Source: DSNY01 sp040752195
GTDB taxonomy: Bacteria; Pseudomonadota; Gammaproteobacteria; Burkholderiales; Burkholderiaceae_F
DNA length: 64,000 nucleotides
Reading direction: 5' to 3'
Assembly (NCBI GenBank): GCA_040752195.1
Contig: JBFMFC010000001.1
Span: 122,647-186,646, forward strand
Positions 16,294-25,415 of the stretch are shown here, piece after piece. The notes beneath the pieces are model-generated. The model was not told the DNA's origin, made no database searches, and worked only from the letters and a program-made list of their open reading frames with translations. How positions within the stretch are numbered: the first letter of the stretch is position 1; the number at the start of each line of letters is the position of its first letter. Made by a program: the position numbers and the translations under genes.

Positions 16294-17493
16294 TTGCCAA
16301 CGCGATCACTTGAAGCGATCGACCACCTGCTGACGGAGTATGCAGGAATACGGTTGTTCCCGGCGCTGGCCATGATTGTTGCGCTGGCAGTTCTCGGTGC
16401 AATCGTCGGAATCGTGTTCCCGAAGTACGAAGCGACAGCATTGTTGCAGTTCCCAGAGGCGACCAGGGACAAGGACAAGGACAAGGACAAGGACAAGGAC
16501 AAGGACAAGGAGAGAGCGGTCGATCTAGAGACCTTCAAGCGCGTCGCCGCGTCTTATGCCTCGCCGGTGCAGTTGAGCGCTTTCGTCGACGCCAAAGGCT
16601 TTCAGAACTCGCCTGCCGCCGCGAGGCTTATCGTCCAGTCAAAGGAACCGGGGTTCTGGGAGAAGGCGGCGACACCGGTTCTGCCCTTCACAAAGCGCGA
16701 TCAGCGTGAACTTGGCGACCTCAAGGATGCCGCGGTAGCTGCACTTCTGGGCCTCGATCTGATCAGCGATGCTCGCGCGCCTTCGCTTGCCGTCGAAATG
16801 ATCGGCATCTTGGCAGACTACTACGTCAACGCAGTGATGCGGGAGCGCATCCGAAGCTGGGTTCTGGTGGGCCAGGCGGACTCGATCGGCACGGCGAAGC
16901 ACGTCGAGGCGGCAATCGTGCGCGCCGAGTTGGACGTAGCGCTACTTGAACGTCGGGCGCAGGACATGAAGGGAATCCTCGCAAAGTATCCAACCGCAGA
17001 GCGGATGGACACGCGGCAGGTGATTAGCCTTAACACGAGCGATGAATCTCAGCGCTTCCTGTCGCCGCTGGCGCAACTGGTGGGTTTCGAGAGTGCCATC
17101 TCTCAGCGACGAGAGCAGATTCGGCGTTGGGACCGCGATCTCAAGCAGAAGCAGTTGCTCGCAGGGTTCTACGTCGACGCGCTCGCGCTAATCGATTCGT
17201 CGGCGACGGTCGAGAAGCTGCTACCTGCGCTTAAGGAGCTTGCGGCCGCCAAGTTGTCCGCTGCGGACAGTTCGCAGGAGTGGGTCCGCGAGGCGTTTCT
17301 TCGGGTGTCCGGTCAGCTTGACAGTTTCTCGGTGGTGCTCACTCAGTTCGGACTGAGAAACAATAGTGTTCGAGTCAACGAAGTCGGCATTCGGAAGCCG
17401 TCGCGGCTGGCGGCGATGCTTGCTGCAATTGGGCTGATCGGACTCGGGAGCGTGGCGTTCATGCGCGTAAGTCTGAGAGTGCGGGAAGCCTGA
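16294..17493 (+). CDS. Wzz-like polysaccharide co-polymerase / chain-length regulator
   Basis: About 399 residues with the PCP layout: a membrane segment at about residues 21-42 (LFPALAMIVALAVLGAIVGI), a large periplasmic part rich in helices, and a second membrane segment at about 371-388 preceded by a Pro-containing GIRKPSR. Between the first segment and the periplasmic domain lies a tandem (Asp-Lys)7 tract. I prefer the TTG at 16294 since GGAGAGAA ends about 4 nt upstream; the ATG at 16186 would add a 36-residue N-terminus without a ribosome site. It opens the O-antigen operon, the position wzz has in P. aeruginosa O5. Overall similarity to classical Wzz is low. Confidence 0.7.
   Translation: MPTRSLEAIDHLLTEYAGIRLFPALAMIVALAVLGAIVGIVFPKYEATALLQFPEATRDKDKDKDKDKDKDKERAVDLETFKRVAASYASPVQLSAFVDAKGFQNSPAAARLIVQSKEPGFWEKAATPVLPFTKRDQRELGDLKDAAVAALLGLDLISDARAPSLAVEMIGILADYYVNAVMRERIRSWVLVGQADSIGTAKHVEAAIVRAELDVALLERRAQDMKGILAKYPTAERMDTRQVISLNTSDESQRFLSPLAQLVGFESAISQRREQIRRWDRDLKQKQLLAGFYVDALALIDSSATVEKLLPALKELAAAKLSAADSSQEWVREAFLRVSGQLDSFSVVLTQFGLRNNSVRVNEVGIRKPSRLAAMLAAIGLIGLGSVAFMRVSLRVREA
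16467..16511 (+). repeat. Hexanucleotide microsatellite (GGACAA)7.5 encoding (Asp-Lys)7
   Basis: Seven and a half perfect copies of GGACAA lie inside the Wzz-like gene. Since the unit is 6 nt, slippage changes the protein by two residues at a time and does not break the frame. The tract lies just after the first membrane segment, on the periplasmic side. Confidence 0.95.
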
Positions 17494-17599
17494 TTGCCCC
17501 GCTTGACGCTCTGATGTTTCGGTTATTGTGGACTTGTTGACCGACTGACGTGATCGTCGAGTACCGAGTGTCGCCTCTTCCTGTCGCGGCTTGAGCACC

Positions 17600-18661
17600 A
17601 TGCAGATAAAGATCCCACCCATCAGGAATCGTCGCATTCGTTTTGCGTTAGTCGGCTGCGGGCGCATCGCCGCCAGTCACATGGACGCAATCGTGAAACA
17701 CGCGGCCCGTTGCGTGCTCACGGACGTGTGCGATGTCGATGACGCGGCTCTGCAGTCGGCTGTCGCTAGGACGGGTGCGCGCGGACACCGAAGCCTGAGC
17801 GAACTGCTACAAAGCTCGGATGCGGATTGTGTCATTCTGGCTACACCCAGCGGACTTCATCCGCAGCAGGCCATTGAGGCCGCGAGGGCTGGTCGCCATG
17901 TGATGACCGAGAAACCGATGGCCACTCGCTGGGCCGACGGGCTCGCCATGGTCCGGGCCTGTGATGAGGCCGGCGTGCGACTGTTCGTCGTCAAGCAGAA
18001 TCGCCGGAATAGAACCCTGCAGCTGCTTCGGCAGGCATTGGCCGCCGGTCGCTTCGGCAGGATCTACATGGTCAGTGTTAACGTCTTCTGGTCTCGGCCG
18101 CAGAGCTATTACGATTCGGCCGCTTGGCGAGGCACCTGGGAGTTCGACGGTGGCGCCTTCATGAACCAAGCGAGCCATTACGTCGACCTGCTCGACTGGC
18201 TCATCGGTCCAGTCGAAAGCGTGATGGCGTACACAGGGACGCTCGCGCGCGACATCGAAGTCGAGGATACGGGCGTGGCGGCGCTCAAGTGGCGCAACGG
18301 CGCGCTTGGATCTGTGAACGTCACGATGCTCACCTACCCGAAGAACTTCGAAGGTTCGATTACGATTCTCGGCGAGAAAGGGACGGTCCGCGTTGGTGGC
18401 GTGGCTGTCAACAAGATCGAACACTGGGAGTTCTCGGTGCCGCACGAGATGGATGCCAAACTCGACGAGGCCAGCTACCAGACGACGTCGGTCTATGGGT
18501 TCGGGCATCCGCTGTACTACGACAATGTGATCGGTACTTTGCGGGGTGAGTGCGAACCCGAGACCGACGGCCGCGAGGGACTCCGATCGCTGGAGTTACT
18601 CATCGCAATGTACCGCTCCGCGCGTGACGGTCGTCGCATCAACCTTCCGCTGGAGTATTGA
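17600..18661 (+). CDS. wbpB: WbpB-type UDP-N-acetyl-glucosaminuronate 3-dehydrogenase (Gfo/Idh/MocA)
   Basis: A 353-residue NAD-dependent dehydrogenase that should oxidise C3 of UDP-GlcNAcA, preparing it for transamination by WbpE. It has the Rossmann start FALVGCGRIAASH, the signature TEKPMATRW and the catalytic-region pieces FMNQASHYVDLLDWL. Its partners WbpD and WbpE follow immediately, as in P. aeruginosa O5 and Bordetella wlb loci. I chose the ATG at 17600; a TTG three codons earlier is possible. The stop overlaps the wbpD start (TGATG). The preceding enzyme, WbpA (UDP-GlcNAc 6-dehydrogenase), is not in this window. Confidence 0.88.
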   Translation: MQIKIPPIRNRRIRFALVGCGRIAASHMDAIVKHAARCVLTDVCDVDDAALQSAVARTGARGHRSLSELLQSSDADCVILATPSGLHPQQAIEAARAGRHVMTEKPMATRWADGLAMVRACDEAGVRLFVVKQNRRNRTLQLLRQALAAGRFGRIYMVSVNVFWSRPQSYYDSAAWRGTWEFDGGAFMNQASHYVDLLDWLIGPVESVMAYTGTLARDIEVEDTGVAALKWRNGALGSVNVTMLTYPKNFEGSITILGEKGTVRVGGVAVNKIEHWEFSVPHEMDAKLDEASYQTTSVYGFGHPLYYDNVIGTLRGECEPETDGREGLRSLELLIAMYRSARDGRRINLPLEY

Positions 18662-19242
18662 TGGCAGTGTTCATCCACCCTACTGCCATCGTTGACGAGG
18701 GTGCCCAGCTTGGCGACGGCTGCCGTGTCTGGCACTTCGTGCACATTTGCGCGGGAGCGCGTATTGGCCGACATTGCTCGTTCGGCCAGGGGGTCTTCGT
18801 CGGGAACGATGTCGTCATCGGTAACAACGTTAAGATCCAGAACAATGTCTCCGTTTACGACGCCATTACGCTTGAGGACGACGTCTTTTGCGGCCCGAGC
18901 ATGGTCTTCACCAACGTCTACAACCCACGCGCGGCGGTCGAACGCAAGCACGAGTACCGGCGCACGCTCGTGCGGCGCGGCGCGACGCTGGGCGCCAACT
19001 GCACGATCGTCTGTGGCGTGACGATCGGGCGCTGGGCATTTGTCGGGGCGGGTGCCGTGATCCAGCGCTCCGTACCTGACTTCGCGCTGGTCGTTGGCGT
19101 GCCCGGTCGGCGGATTGGCTGGATGAGCCGCCACGGCGAGCGACTGGCGCTGCCAGTGAACGGCGAAGGTGAAGCTACCTGTCCGCACACGGGCGACCGC
19201 TACCGCTTGCAGGGTGACACGGTCACGCTGGTCGCGGGATGA
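18661..19242 (+). CDS. wbpD: WbpD-type UDP-3-amino-GlcNAcA N-acetyltransferase
   Basis: A 193-residue left-handed beta-helix acetyltransferase with many hexapeptide repeats (ARIGRHCSFGQGVFVG, VVIGNNVKIQNNVS, ATLGANCTIVCGVTIG). It should acetylate the 3-amino group made by WbpE, using acetyl-CoA, to give UDP-GlcNAc3NAcA. The family loop FTNVYNPRAAVERK is present. The ATG overlaps the wbpB stop, so the two are translated together. Residues after about 155 (ending GDTVTLVAG) form a short extra tail beyond the helix. Confidence 0.9.
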   Translation: MAVFIHPTAIVDEGAQLGDGCRVWHFVHICAGARIGRHCSFGQGVFVGNDVVIGNNVKIQNNVSVYDAITLEDDVFCGPSMVFTNVYNPRAAVERKHEYRRTLVRRGATLGANCTIVCGVTIGRWAFVGAGAVIQRSVPDFALVVGVPGRRIGWMSRHGERLALPVNGEGEATCPHTGDRYRLQGDTVTLVAG

Positions 19243-19261
19243 ACAGAGAAACTGGATCGAC

Positions 19262-20389
19262 ATGAGTGCTCCTGACGCCATCGATCGCATCGAGTTCATC
19301 GACCTAAAATCGCAGTACGCAGCGCTGCGGGACGCGATCAACGCGCGCATCCAGCGCGTTCTCGACCACGGCCAGTACATCATGGGCCCGGAGGTCATGG
19401 AACTCGAAAGCCGGCTCGCCGACTACACAGAAGCGAAGCACTGCGTCACGGTCGCGAGCGGTACCGAGGCGCTGTTGATCTCGCTGATGGCCATCGGCTT
19501 GAAGCCCGGAGACGAGGTGATCACGACGCCGTTTTCGTTCGCGGCCACGGCCGAAGTAATCGTCTTGCTGGGCGGCAGACCCGTTTTTGTCGACATCGAG
19601 CCGGATACCTGCAACATCGACGCGAGCAGGATCGAGGCGGCGATCACGCCACGAACGAAGGCCATCATGCCGGTGAGTCTCTACGGCCAATGCGCGGACA
19701 TGGGCGCGATCAACGCCATCGCTGCGCGTCACGGCGACATTCCGGTCATCGAGGACGCCGCGCAGAGCTTCGGGGCCACGTACAGGGGCCGCAAGAGCTG
19801 CAACCTGTCCACGATCGGCTGCACGAGTTTCTTTCCGAGCAAGCCGCTCGGCTGTTACGGCGACGGCGGTGCGATCTTCACTAATGACGACGCGATTGCA
19901 CACGCCTGCCGGGAGATCAGGGTGCACGGTCAGCGTGGGCGCTATCACCACATCCGCGTTGGTGTCGGTGGACGTATGGATACCCTGCAGTGCGCGGTTG
20001 TGCTGGGCAAATTCGAGCGCCTTGAGTGGGAGTTGAGTCAGCGACGCGCACTGGGCGCGCGCTATGGCGAGTTACTAGCGGGCGTGCCGGGCATCCGGAT
20101 GCTGACGATCAGGCCGGATCGGGATTGCGTCTGGGCGCAGTTCACAGTCTTCGTGCAGGAACGCAAGGCGCTGCAGGAAGCGCTGGCCGCGCAGGGGATT
20201 CCGACGGCGGTCCACTATCCGCGCCCGTTGCACGAGCAGCCTGCCTACGCGGAGTTCCGGCCGATTGACGGCTGTCCGAAGAGTGTCGCTGCGGCGGCCA
20301 GTGTTGTTAGTCTGCCGATGAGTGCGGATCTGACGCACCAGCAGCAGGAGCGGATCGTTCGCGCGGTGCGGCAGGTGTTGTCGGCCTGA
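19262..20389 (+). CDS. wbpE: WbpE-type sugar-nucleotide aminotransferase (DegT/DnrJ/EryC1 family)
   Basis: A 375-residue PLP enzyme that should transfer an amino group from glutamate to C3 of the WbpB keto product. It has FSFAATAEVIVLLGG, the PLP-phosphate block ASGTEAL, the Asp of VIEDAAQSFGA and the Schiff-base lysine K194 in FFPSKPLGCYGDGGA, all typical of the family. The ATG at 19262 follows the wbpD stop by 19 nt. In the known pathway WbpB and WbpE recycle NAD and alpha-ketoglutarate together, which fits their linkage here. Confidence 0.91.
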   Translation: MSAPDAIDRIEFIDLKSQYAALRDAINARIQRVLDHGQYIMGPEVMELESRLADYTEAKHCVTVASGTEALLISLMAIGLKPGDEVITTPFSFAATAEVIVLLGGRPVFVDIEPDTCNIDASRIEAAITPRTKAIMPVSLYGQCADMGAINAIAARHGDIPVIEDAAQSFGATYRGRKSCNLSTIGCTSFFPSKPLGCYGDGGAIFTNDDAIAHACREIRVHGQRGRYHHIRVGVGGRMDTLQCAVVLGKFERLEWELSQRRALGARYGELLAGVPGIRMLTIRPDRDCVWAQFTVFVQERKALQEALAAQGIPTAVHYPRPLHEQPAYAEFRPIDGCPKSVAAAASVVSLPMSADLTHQQQERIVRAVRQVLSA

Positions 20390-20534
20390 GCGGTTCGCCC
20401 CGCGTGGCGCGAGCGCGGCAGTGACGCTGCTGCAGCTGGTGCAGTGTCCGCGCGCCAGGCACCCCGCCGGGGGCTTCTGTGGCACTTCCGGCTGCTTGGC
20501 ACCGAACAGCACGATTTCACCATCGAACTCTGGT

Positions 20535-21911
20535 ATGTCTTTGCGCCAAGTCGTTTCGCGAGTGAAGGACAGCGGCTTCGCGCGCGCCGTCGGTGTACTG
20601 GTTGGCGGAACGGCGATCGCGCATGCGATCACGGCGGGCGCGCTGCCGATCGTGACGAGGCTGTACACGCCGGAGGACTTCACCGTTCTCGCCGTCTTCT
20701 CGGCCGTGATGTCGATCCTCGCGGTGGCTATGTGTCTCCGCTACGACGTGGCGATCCCTCTGCCGGAGAGCGACGAAGACGGCGCCAACCTGCTCGCCCT
20801 CGCTATCGGCGTGTCGTTTGCCATTGCCGCAGCGATCGGCGTATTGGTATGGATGGCGCCTGGGTGGGTCGCTCGCTCGATGGGGCGGCCGGCGGTCGAG
20901 CCCCATCTTTGGCTGCTTCCGATCGCCCTTCTGCTGGCAGGAGCGTACAGCGCCATGCAGTTCTGGCTGGTGCGGCGCAAGCGTTTTCCCACCCTCGCGC
21001 GCATGCGCGTGATGCAATCGGTCGCCGCGTCCGGAACACAGATCGGCATGGGGCTGGCTCATCTCACGCCGCTCGGGCTTCTGCTGGGTCAGACGATCAA
21101 TAGCGGGGCAGCGTGTCTCGGCGTCGTCGGCCAGATCATGCGGGCGGACCGGACTCTTCTGCGCGCAGTCAATCTCGCAAGGGTGAGAGAGCTGGCACGA
21201 AGCTATGGCCAGTTTCCCAAGTTTTCGGCAGCCGAGGCACTGGCGAACAGCGCGAGCATCCAGCTTCCGCTGTTGCTCATCGCTATCCTGGCGACGGGAC
21301 CAGAAGCCGGGCATGTGGTGCTCGCCATGTTCGTGATGCAGGCACCGATGGCGCTGATCGGCAGCGCCGTGTCTCAAGTCTACCTCTCGCGTGCCGCCGA
21401 CGAGCACCGCGCAGGCCGTCTGGCAGGGTTCACCGTGACCGTAATCAGCGGTCTCGCGAGGGTCGGTGTCGGCCCGCTTGTCTTCGCGGGCCTGGTGGCG
21501 CCGTTCCTCTTCGAGCCGGTCTTCGGCCCCGATTGGCAGCGGGCCGGCGTGCTGGTCGCTTGGATGACGCCCTGGTTCGTCGTTCATTTCATCGCCGCGC
21601 CTGTGTCGATGGCGTTGCACGTGACCGGGCAGCAGCCGATGGCACTTGCCCTGCAAGCTGGTGGACTTGCGGTTCGCACGACTGCCGTTGCCATCGCCGG
21701 GGCGCTTCCGGGCGCGTTCGTAAGCGAGGCATACGCTGTCTCGGGCGTTGTGTTCTATGCCGCATATCTTGCGGTTGTTGTGCACGCGGTCGGCGCACGC
21801 ATGGTCGAGATCCGTCGCGCACTCCAGCAGGCGTTGCTTCCAAGCGCTGCATGGGCAGCAGGGGCAATAGCGCTTGCGATCGCGCTGGGAAAGGTGTGGC
21901 AGCCACTGTGA
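20535..21911 (+). CDS. wzx: Wzx-type O-antigen flippase (copy 1)
   Basis: A 458-residue membrane protein with about 12 hydrophobic segments and few charged residues between them, of the MOP/polysaccharide-transporter superfamily. The N-terminal VLVGGTAIAHAITAGALPIVTRLYTPEDF is the family's typical first helix and loop. It should move undecaprenyl-linked repeat units across the inner membrane. The start at 20535 (MSLRQVV) is preferred over an upstream ATG whose leader is not protein-like. A second flippase gene lies at 44283-45578. Confidence 0.86.
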   Translation: MSLRQVVSRVKDSGFARAVGVLVGGTAIAHAITAGALPIVTRLYTPEDFTVLAVFSAVMSILAVAMCLRYDVAIPLPESDEDGANLLALAIGVSFAIAAAIGVLVWMAPGWVARSMGRPAVEPHLWLLPIALLLAGAYSAMQFWLVRRKRFPTLARMRVMQSVAASGTQIGMGLAHLTPLGLLLGQTINSGAACLGVVGQIMRADRTLLRAVNLARVRELARSYGQFPKFSAAEALANSASIQLPLLLIAILATGPEAGHVVLAMFVMQAPMALIGSAVSQVYLSRAADEHRAGRLAGFTVTVISGLARVGVGPLVFAGLVAPFLFEPVFGPDWQRAGVLVAWMTPWFVVHFIAAPVSMALHVTGQQPMALALQAGGLAVRTTAVAIAGALPGAFVSEAYAVSGVVFYAAYLAVVVHAVGARMVEIRRALQQALLPSAAWAAGAIALAIALGKVWQPL

Positions 21912-21939
21912 TGAACCCGGCACGACAGGGCAGTAGCTC

Positions 21940-23325
21940 ATGCTGACCGCACAGGACGTTCGCGCAACCGTCGCTGCGCGGCTAGGCCTGATAGTGGTCT
22001 CACTGCTATACGCAGCCGGAATTCACTTTGCTTTCGTGAACTACCTTGGCACGGTCCATGAGTACTGGGGATTTGTATACAGCGAGCCCGACACGGCGGA
22101 GGTGCTGTTCATGGCGGCGCTCGTCATGATCGCAGCGTCAGCCCTTCCTTCAATGCTCACCCGGCCGTCAACGATCATTCTTCTGCTGCTTTTTGTTACC
22201 GTGTTTATTCCAACTACGGTGATTTCCCTCTGCTTGGCAACGGACAACATTCCGAAGTACGGCACCGGGCTAGCAATGCTTTGTGCGGCATTCGTCATCG
22301 CATCAGCCTTCTCGCGACTTTCTGAGCGGACAGGAACTACGTCGGGTGGCTTGCCAGGGGAACTCTTTTGTCGCGTGATGTTGCTGGCTTGGTTGGGTGC
22401 GTTCGCGATACTCGTCTACTCATACCGCTCGACCATGGCGTTTGTAAGTCTTGGTGATGTCTATGAGCAGAGAGCGATCGGTGCAAGTACAAGCTTGGCA
22501 ATGGGCTATCTGCAGACATACTTCATCAACGTCGTTAGCTCGTCGTTGCTGGCGATCGGGCTGATTCAGCGGCGAGCTACGCTGGTCGCCGTCGGCGTTG
22601 CCGGCTGTGTTCTCCTTTACATGATCAATGCGCAGCGGACGGTATTCCTGCTGCCAGTTGCGGTCTTCGCCCTCTACGTCCTTCTGAAGTTCCCGCCGCC
22701 AATCCTGAGAACGACGGCCTTTCCAATACTCGGACTGACGATTGCGGTCGTGCTATCGGTCGTGTTCCACGAGGACAGTTCAGTTGCCTCCGTTCTCTCA
22801 ACCTTTCTGGTGAATCGAATGCTCGCAATTCCGGGGCTTACGTTCTCCCACTATTACGACGTCTTCGGAACGGAAGGATTCACGTGGTGGAGTCACGTAA
22901 AGGGCATTGACTTGCTGGTTGCCGCCCCACGGTCGTTTGCCTCCGACCCTTTGTGGCCCGGACTGGGATACATCGTTGGTGATCGCATCTATGGGGATCC
23001 GCTACACAATTTCAATGCGAATCTCTTCTCGGGAGATGGGGTTGCTGCTGCAGGTGCATTCGGGGTACTGGTGATTGGGTGGGTTCTCGGGATTTGGCTT
23101 CTGCTGCTGGACAGCGCCGCGGTGCGGTGGAATCGAAACTTCGCCATGCTGGTCACGCTCCCCGTTGCACTGGCCCTCACCAATGGCCACCTATTTACGA
23201 CAATGTTGTCCTTTGGTGGACTCTTTTGGCTCTTGTTCTTCACGTTCTTCCGGCCGACTGGCGAGGGTCCTGCGCCAGGTTCGCGAGCCGTGAGTTACCC
23301 GAAACCTCTGCCGCCACAACGATGA
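21940..23325 (+). CDS. wzy: Candidate O-antigen polymerase (Wzy)
   Basis: A 461-residue integral membrane protein with 10-12 predicted segments and one large hydrophilic loop near residues 300-360 (containing HYYDVFGTEGF, the GLGYIVGDRIYGDP stretch and HNFNANLF), which matches the topology of Wzy polymerases. Wzy proteins share little sequence, so the call rests on topology and position next to wzx. Base composition is visibly lower in GC than in the flanking heptose and pse genes. Its stop overlaps the next ATG by 4 bp. Confidence 0.72.
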   Translation: MLTAQDVRATVAARLGLIVVSLLYAAGIHFAFVNYLGTVHEYWGFVYSEPDTAEVLFMAALVMIAASALPSMLTRPSTIILLLLFVTVFIPTTVISLCLATDNIPKYGTGLAMLCAAFVIASAFSRLSERTGTTSGGLPGELFCRVMLLAWLGAFAILVYSYRSTMAFVSLGDVYEQRAIGASTSLAMGYLQTYFINVVSSSLLAIGLIQRRATLVAVGVAGCVLLYMINAQRTVFLLPVAVFALYVLLKFPPPILRTTAFPILGLTIAVVLSVVFHEDSSVASVLSTFLVNRMLAIPGLTFSHYYDVFGTEGFTWWSHVKGIDLLVAAPRSFASDPLWPGLGYIVGDRIYGDPLHNFNANLFSGDGVAAAGAFGVLVIGWVLGIWLLLLDSAAVRWNRNFAMLVTLPVALALTNGHLFTTMLSFGGLFWLLFFTFFRPTGEGPAPGSRAVSYPKPLPPQR

Positions 23326-24521
23326 AGATCTTGATGCTGTGCGACTTCTATAACGAGTCGCTCGAGTACCAGGAGAACCTGCTCGTCAAGTACTACTGCA
23401 AGTACGGCCACGCGGTGACAGTCATCGCGTCGACCTTCGACTCGGTGTTCGACTACTACAACGATCGCCACGACAAGCGATGGCCCTCGCGTACCTACTT
23501 CGACCATGGGGCCAAGATCATTAAACTGCGCTACCGGTACAACATCCTGAATCGCCTGCGCGCCTATACCCGCATCGATCGAATTTTGGAGGAGGAGGCA
23601 CCAGACCTCATCTTCGTACACGACATCATGCTCAACCTTCCGGAGTGCGTCGCGTACGTAAAGCGACATCCGCATTGCCGGATGATCATGGACTACCACG
23701 CGGACTACAGCAATTCCGGCCGGAACCTGCTGTCGCTCAAAGTGCTTCATGGCGTTGCGAGGAAGTGGTTCCTCGACCGCGCACGTCCTCATCTCAGCCG
23801 CATTTTCCCGATCGTTCCGGAGGGGGTGAGATTCCTTCACGAGATCTACAGAGTGCCACACGACGAGATGGAGGTTCTTCCGCTCGGCGCCGACGTTGAT
23901 CTCGTACGCGAGATCGCCGAGCGCGGTGAGGGACGGCGACTCCGGGCGGCGATGGGCATTGCCGAAAACGAGATCGTGATCTTCACGGGCGGCAAGTTGG
24001 CGCCGCCGAAGCGAACGGAGCTGCTGCTCGAAGCCGTCACCATGTTGTCCCATTTGCCGCTGCACGTGGTCGTGGCGGGGGAGGCCAGCGATGCAGACGC
24101 TGCGTACAAGCAGAGACTGGTAGAGATCGCGCGGGGAAGGCCGAACATTCACTTCGTCGGCTGGCTTGGACGGGAGGACATCTACCTTCACCTCGACATG
24201 GCCGACCTGGCGGTTTTCCCAGCCAGTCAGTCGATCCTGTGGCAGCAGGCTATCGCCGCCGGGTTGCCGTTGATCGTCGGGGACATTGGCCATCAGGACG
24301 TCTCCTACCTGAACCTCGAACGCAACATCGTCATTCTTCCGCGGGACGAGATACGCGCGGACCGCTTGGCGAGCGCGATTGCAGAGGTGGCGGGCAACTC
24401 GGAGCGGCTTCGGGAGATGAGCGAAGGCGCCAAGCGGGTCGCCGACGAGCATCTGAACTGGAACCGCCTGATTGAGCGGACGCTGCGCTTCAACTCGTGC
24501 TCGACGGATCGGCGACAATAG
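23322..24521 (+). CDS. Glycosyltransferase family 4 (GT-B fold)
   Basis: A 399-residue retaining glycosyltransferase. The N-terminal half begins KILMLCDFYNESLEYQENLL; the C-terminal half has the donor motifs VIFTGGKLAPPKRTELL and the late WQQAIAAGLPLIVGD, where the family E-x7-E region is only partly conserved. Its start overlaps the wzy stop (ATGA), so it belongs to the O-antigen operon. It presumably adds one residue of the repeat unit; which one is not known. Confidence 0.83.
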   Translation: MKILMLCDFYNESLEYQENLLVKYYCKYGHAVTVIASTFDSVFDYYNDRHDKRWPSRTYFDHGAKIIKLRYRYNILNRLRAYTRIDRILEEEAPDLIFVHDIMLNLPECVAYVKRHPHCRMIMDYHADYSNSGRNLLSLKVLHGVARKWFLDRARPHLSRIFPIVPEGVRFLHEIYRVPHDEMEVLPLGADVDLVREIAERGEGRRLRAAMGIAENEIVIFTGGKLAPPKRTELLLEAVTMLSHLPLHVVVAGEASDADAAYKQRLVEIARGRPNIHFVGWLGREDIYLHLDMADLAVFPASQSILWQQAIAAGLPLIVGDIGHQDVSYLNLERNIVILPRDEIRADRLASAIAEVAGNSERLREMSEGAKRVADEHLNWNRLIERTLRFNSCSTDRRQ

Positions 24522-24529
24522 CGGGCAGC

Positions 24530-25393
24530 ATGGATACCGCTCGTCTGGAAATCATCCCCTGCCCGTACTGCGGTTCGAGGCGGTCTGCGCGGTGGGCCGA
24601 GGAACTGGGCTTTACTGCCGTGCGCTGCGTCGATTGCGGATTGCTCTACTGCAATCCGCGTCCGGCGCTGACCCTGATCGATTTGGCCGTGCGCACCGGT
24701 TCGCACGGCCCCGAAGCGCAGGGACTGAAGGTCACATCGCGGCGCATCGACGCCAAGGTCAGACGGTACCGGCGCGTGTTTGCGGACATGTTCGACGACC
24801 TCTGGCGCCGCGGTGAACCGATCGCATGGCTCGATGTCGGCGCCGGCTACGGCGAAGTGATCGAAGCGGTGATGGGGCTGGTGCCGTCGGGCAGCCGGGT
24901 CGAAGGACTGGAACCCATGCGCCCGAAGGCCAGCCAGGCGCGTGCGCGCGGTCTGACGATCACCGAGGACTACCTGCGCCCGGACCACGCGAAGGTCGAC
25001 GTCGTCTCAATCGTTGATGTGTTCTCGCACATCCCGGACTTTGGCGAGTTTCTTGGGACCGTGCGCCAGGTGCTGAAGCCGGGTGGCGAGTTGTATGTGG
25101 AGACAGGCAACCTGGCCGATCTGGAGCGCCGCGAGGAGTTTCCCGGAGAGCTCGGACTACCGGACCACCTGGTATTCGCGGGCGAGAGGCACTTGCTAGG
25201 GTATCTGGAACGGTTTGGATTCGAGGTAGTTCGTATCCGACGCTGGCGGATCGACGGTTTCGTGAACCTGGTAAAGAACCTTGCCAAGATGCTTATCGGA
25301 CGCCCAGCGGGGATCGGTATTCCCTATACGTCTAGGTATCGACAATTGCAGGTGCGTGCACGGCTGCGAGCGCAGAGCGCATCGGTCGGCTGA
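24530..25393 (+). CDS. SAM-dependent methyltransferase with N-terminal zinc ribbon
   Basis: A 287-residue protein. The N-terminus has two CxxC pairs (CPYCGS and CVDCGLLYCNPR), a zinc ribbon often found before sugar methyltransferases. The Rossmann part has WLDVGAGYGEVIEAV (SAM motif I), VVSIVDVFSHIPD, and VLKPGGELYVETGN. It may methylate a sugar of the O-antigen or take part in sugar modification. I chose the ATG at 24530; a GTG at 24497 overlapping the preceding gene is possible. The substrate is unknown. Confidence 0.8.
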   Translation: MDTARLEIIPCPYCGSRRSARWAEELGFTAVRCVDCGLLYCNPRPALTLIDLAVRTGSHGPEAQGLKVTSRRIDAKVRRYRRVFADMFDDLWRRGEPIAWLDVGAGYGEVIEAVMGLVPSGSRVEGLEPMRPKASQARARGLTITEDYLRPDHAKVDVVSIVDVFSHIPDFGEFLGTVRQVLKPGGELYVETGNLADLERREEFPGELGLPDHLVFAGERHLLGYLERFGFEVVRIRRWRIDGFVNLVKNLAKMLIGRPAGIGIPYTSRYRQLQVRARLRAQSASVG

Positions 25394-25415
25394 ACGCGCC
25401 GCTTCCACTGTTGCG

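Noticed and set aside
16467..16511. The GGACAA tract as an on/off phase-variation switch
   Set aside because: The unit is six bases, so slippage cannot shift the frame; only length variation is possible.
17505..17545. TTGACG followed by TATTGT upstream of wbpB as a promoter
   Set aside because: The spacing is only 15 bp and the gene is close behind the Wzz-like gene on the same strand; not strong enough to list.
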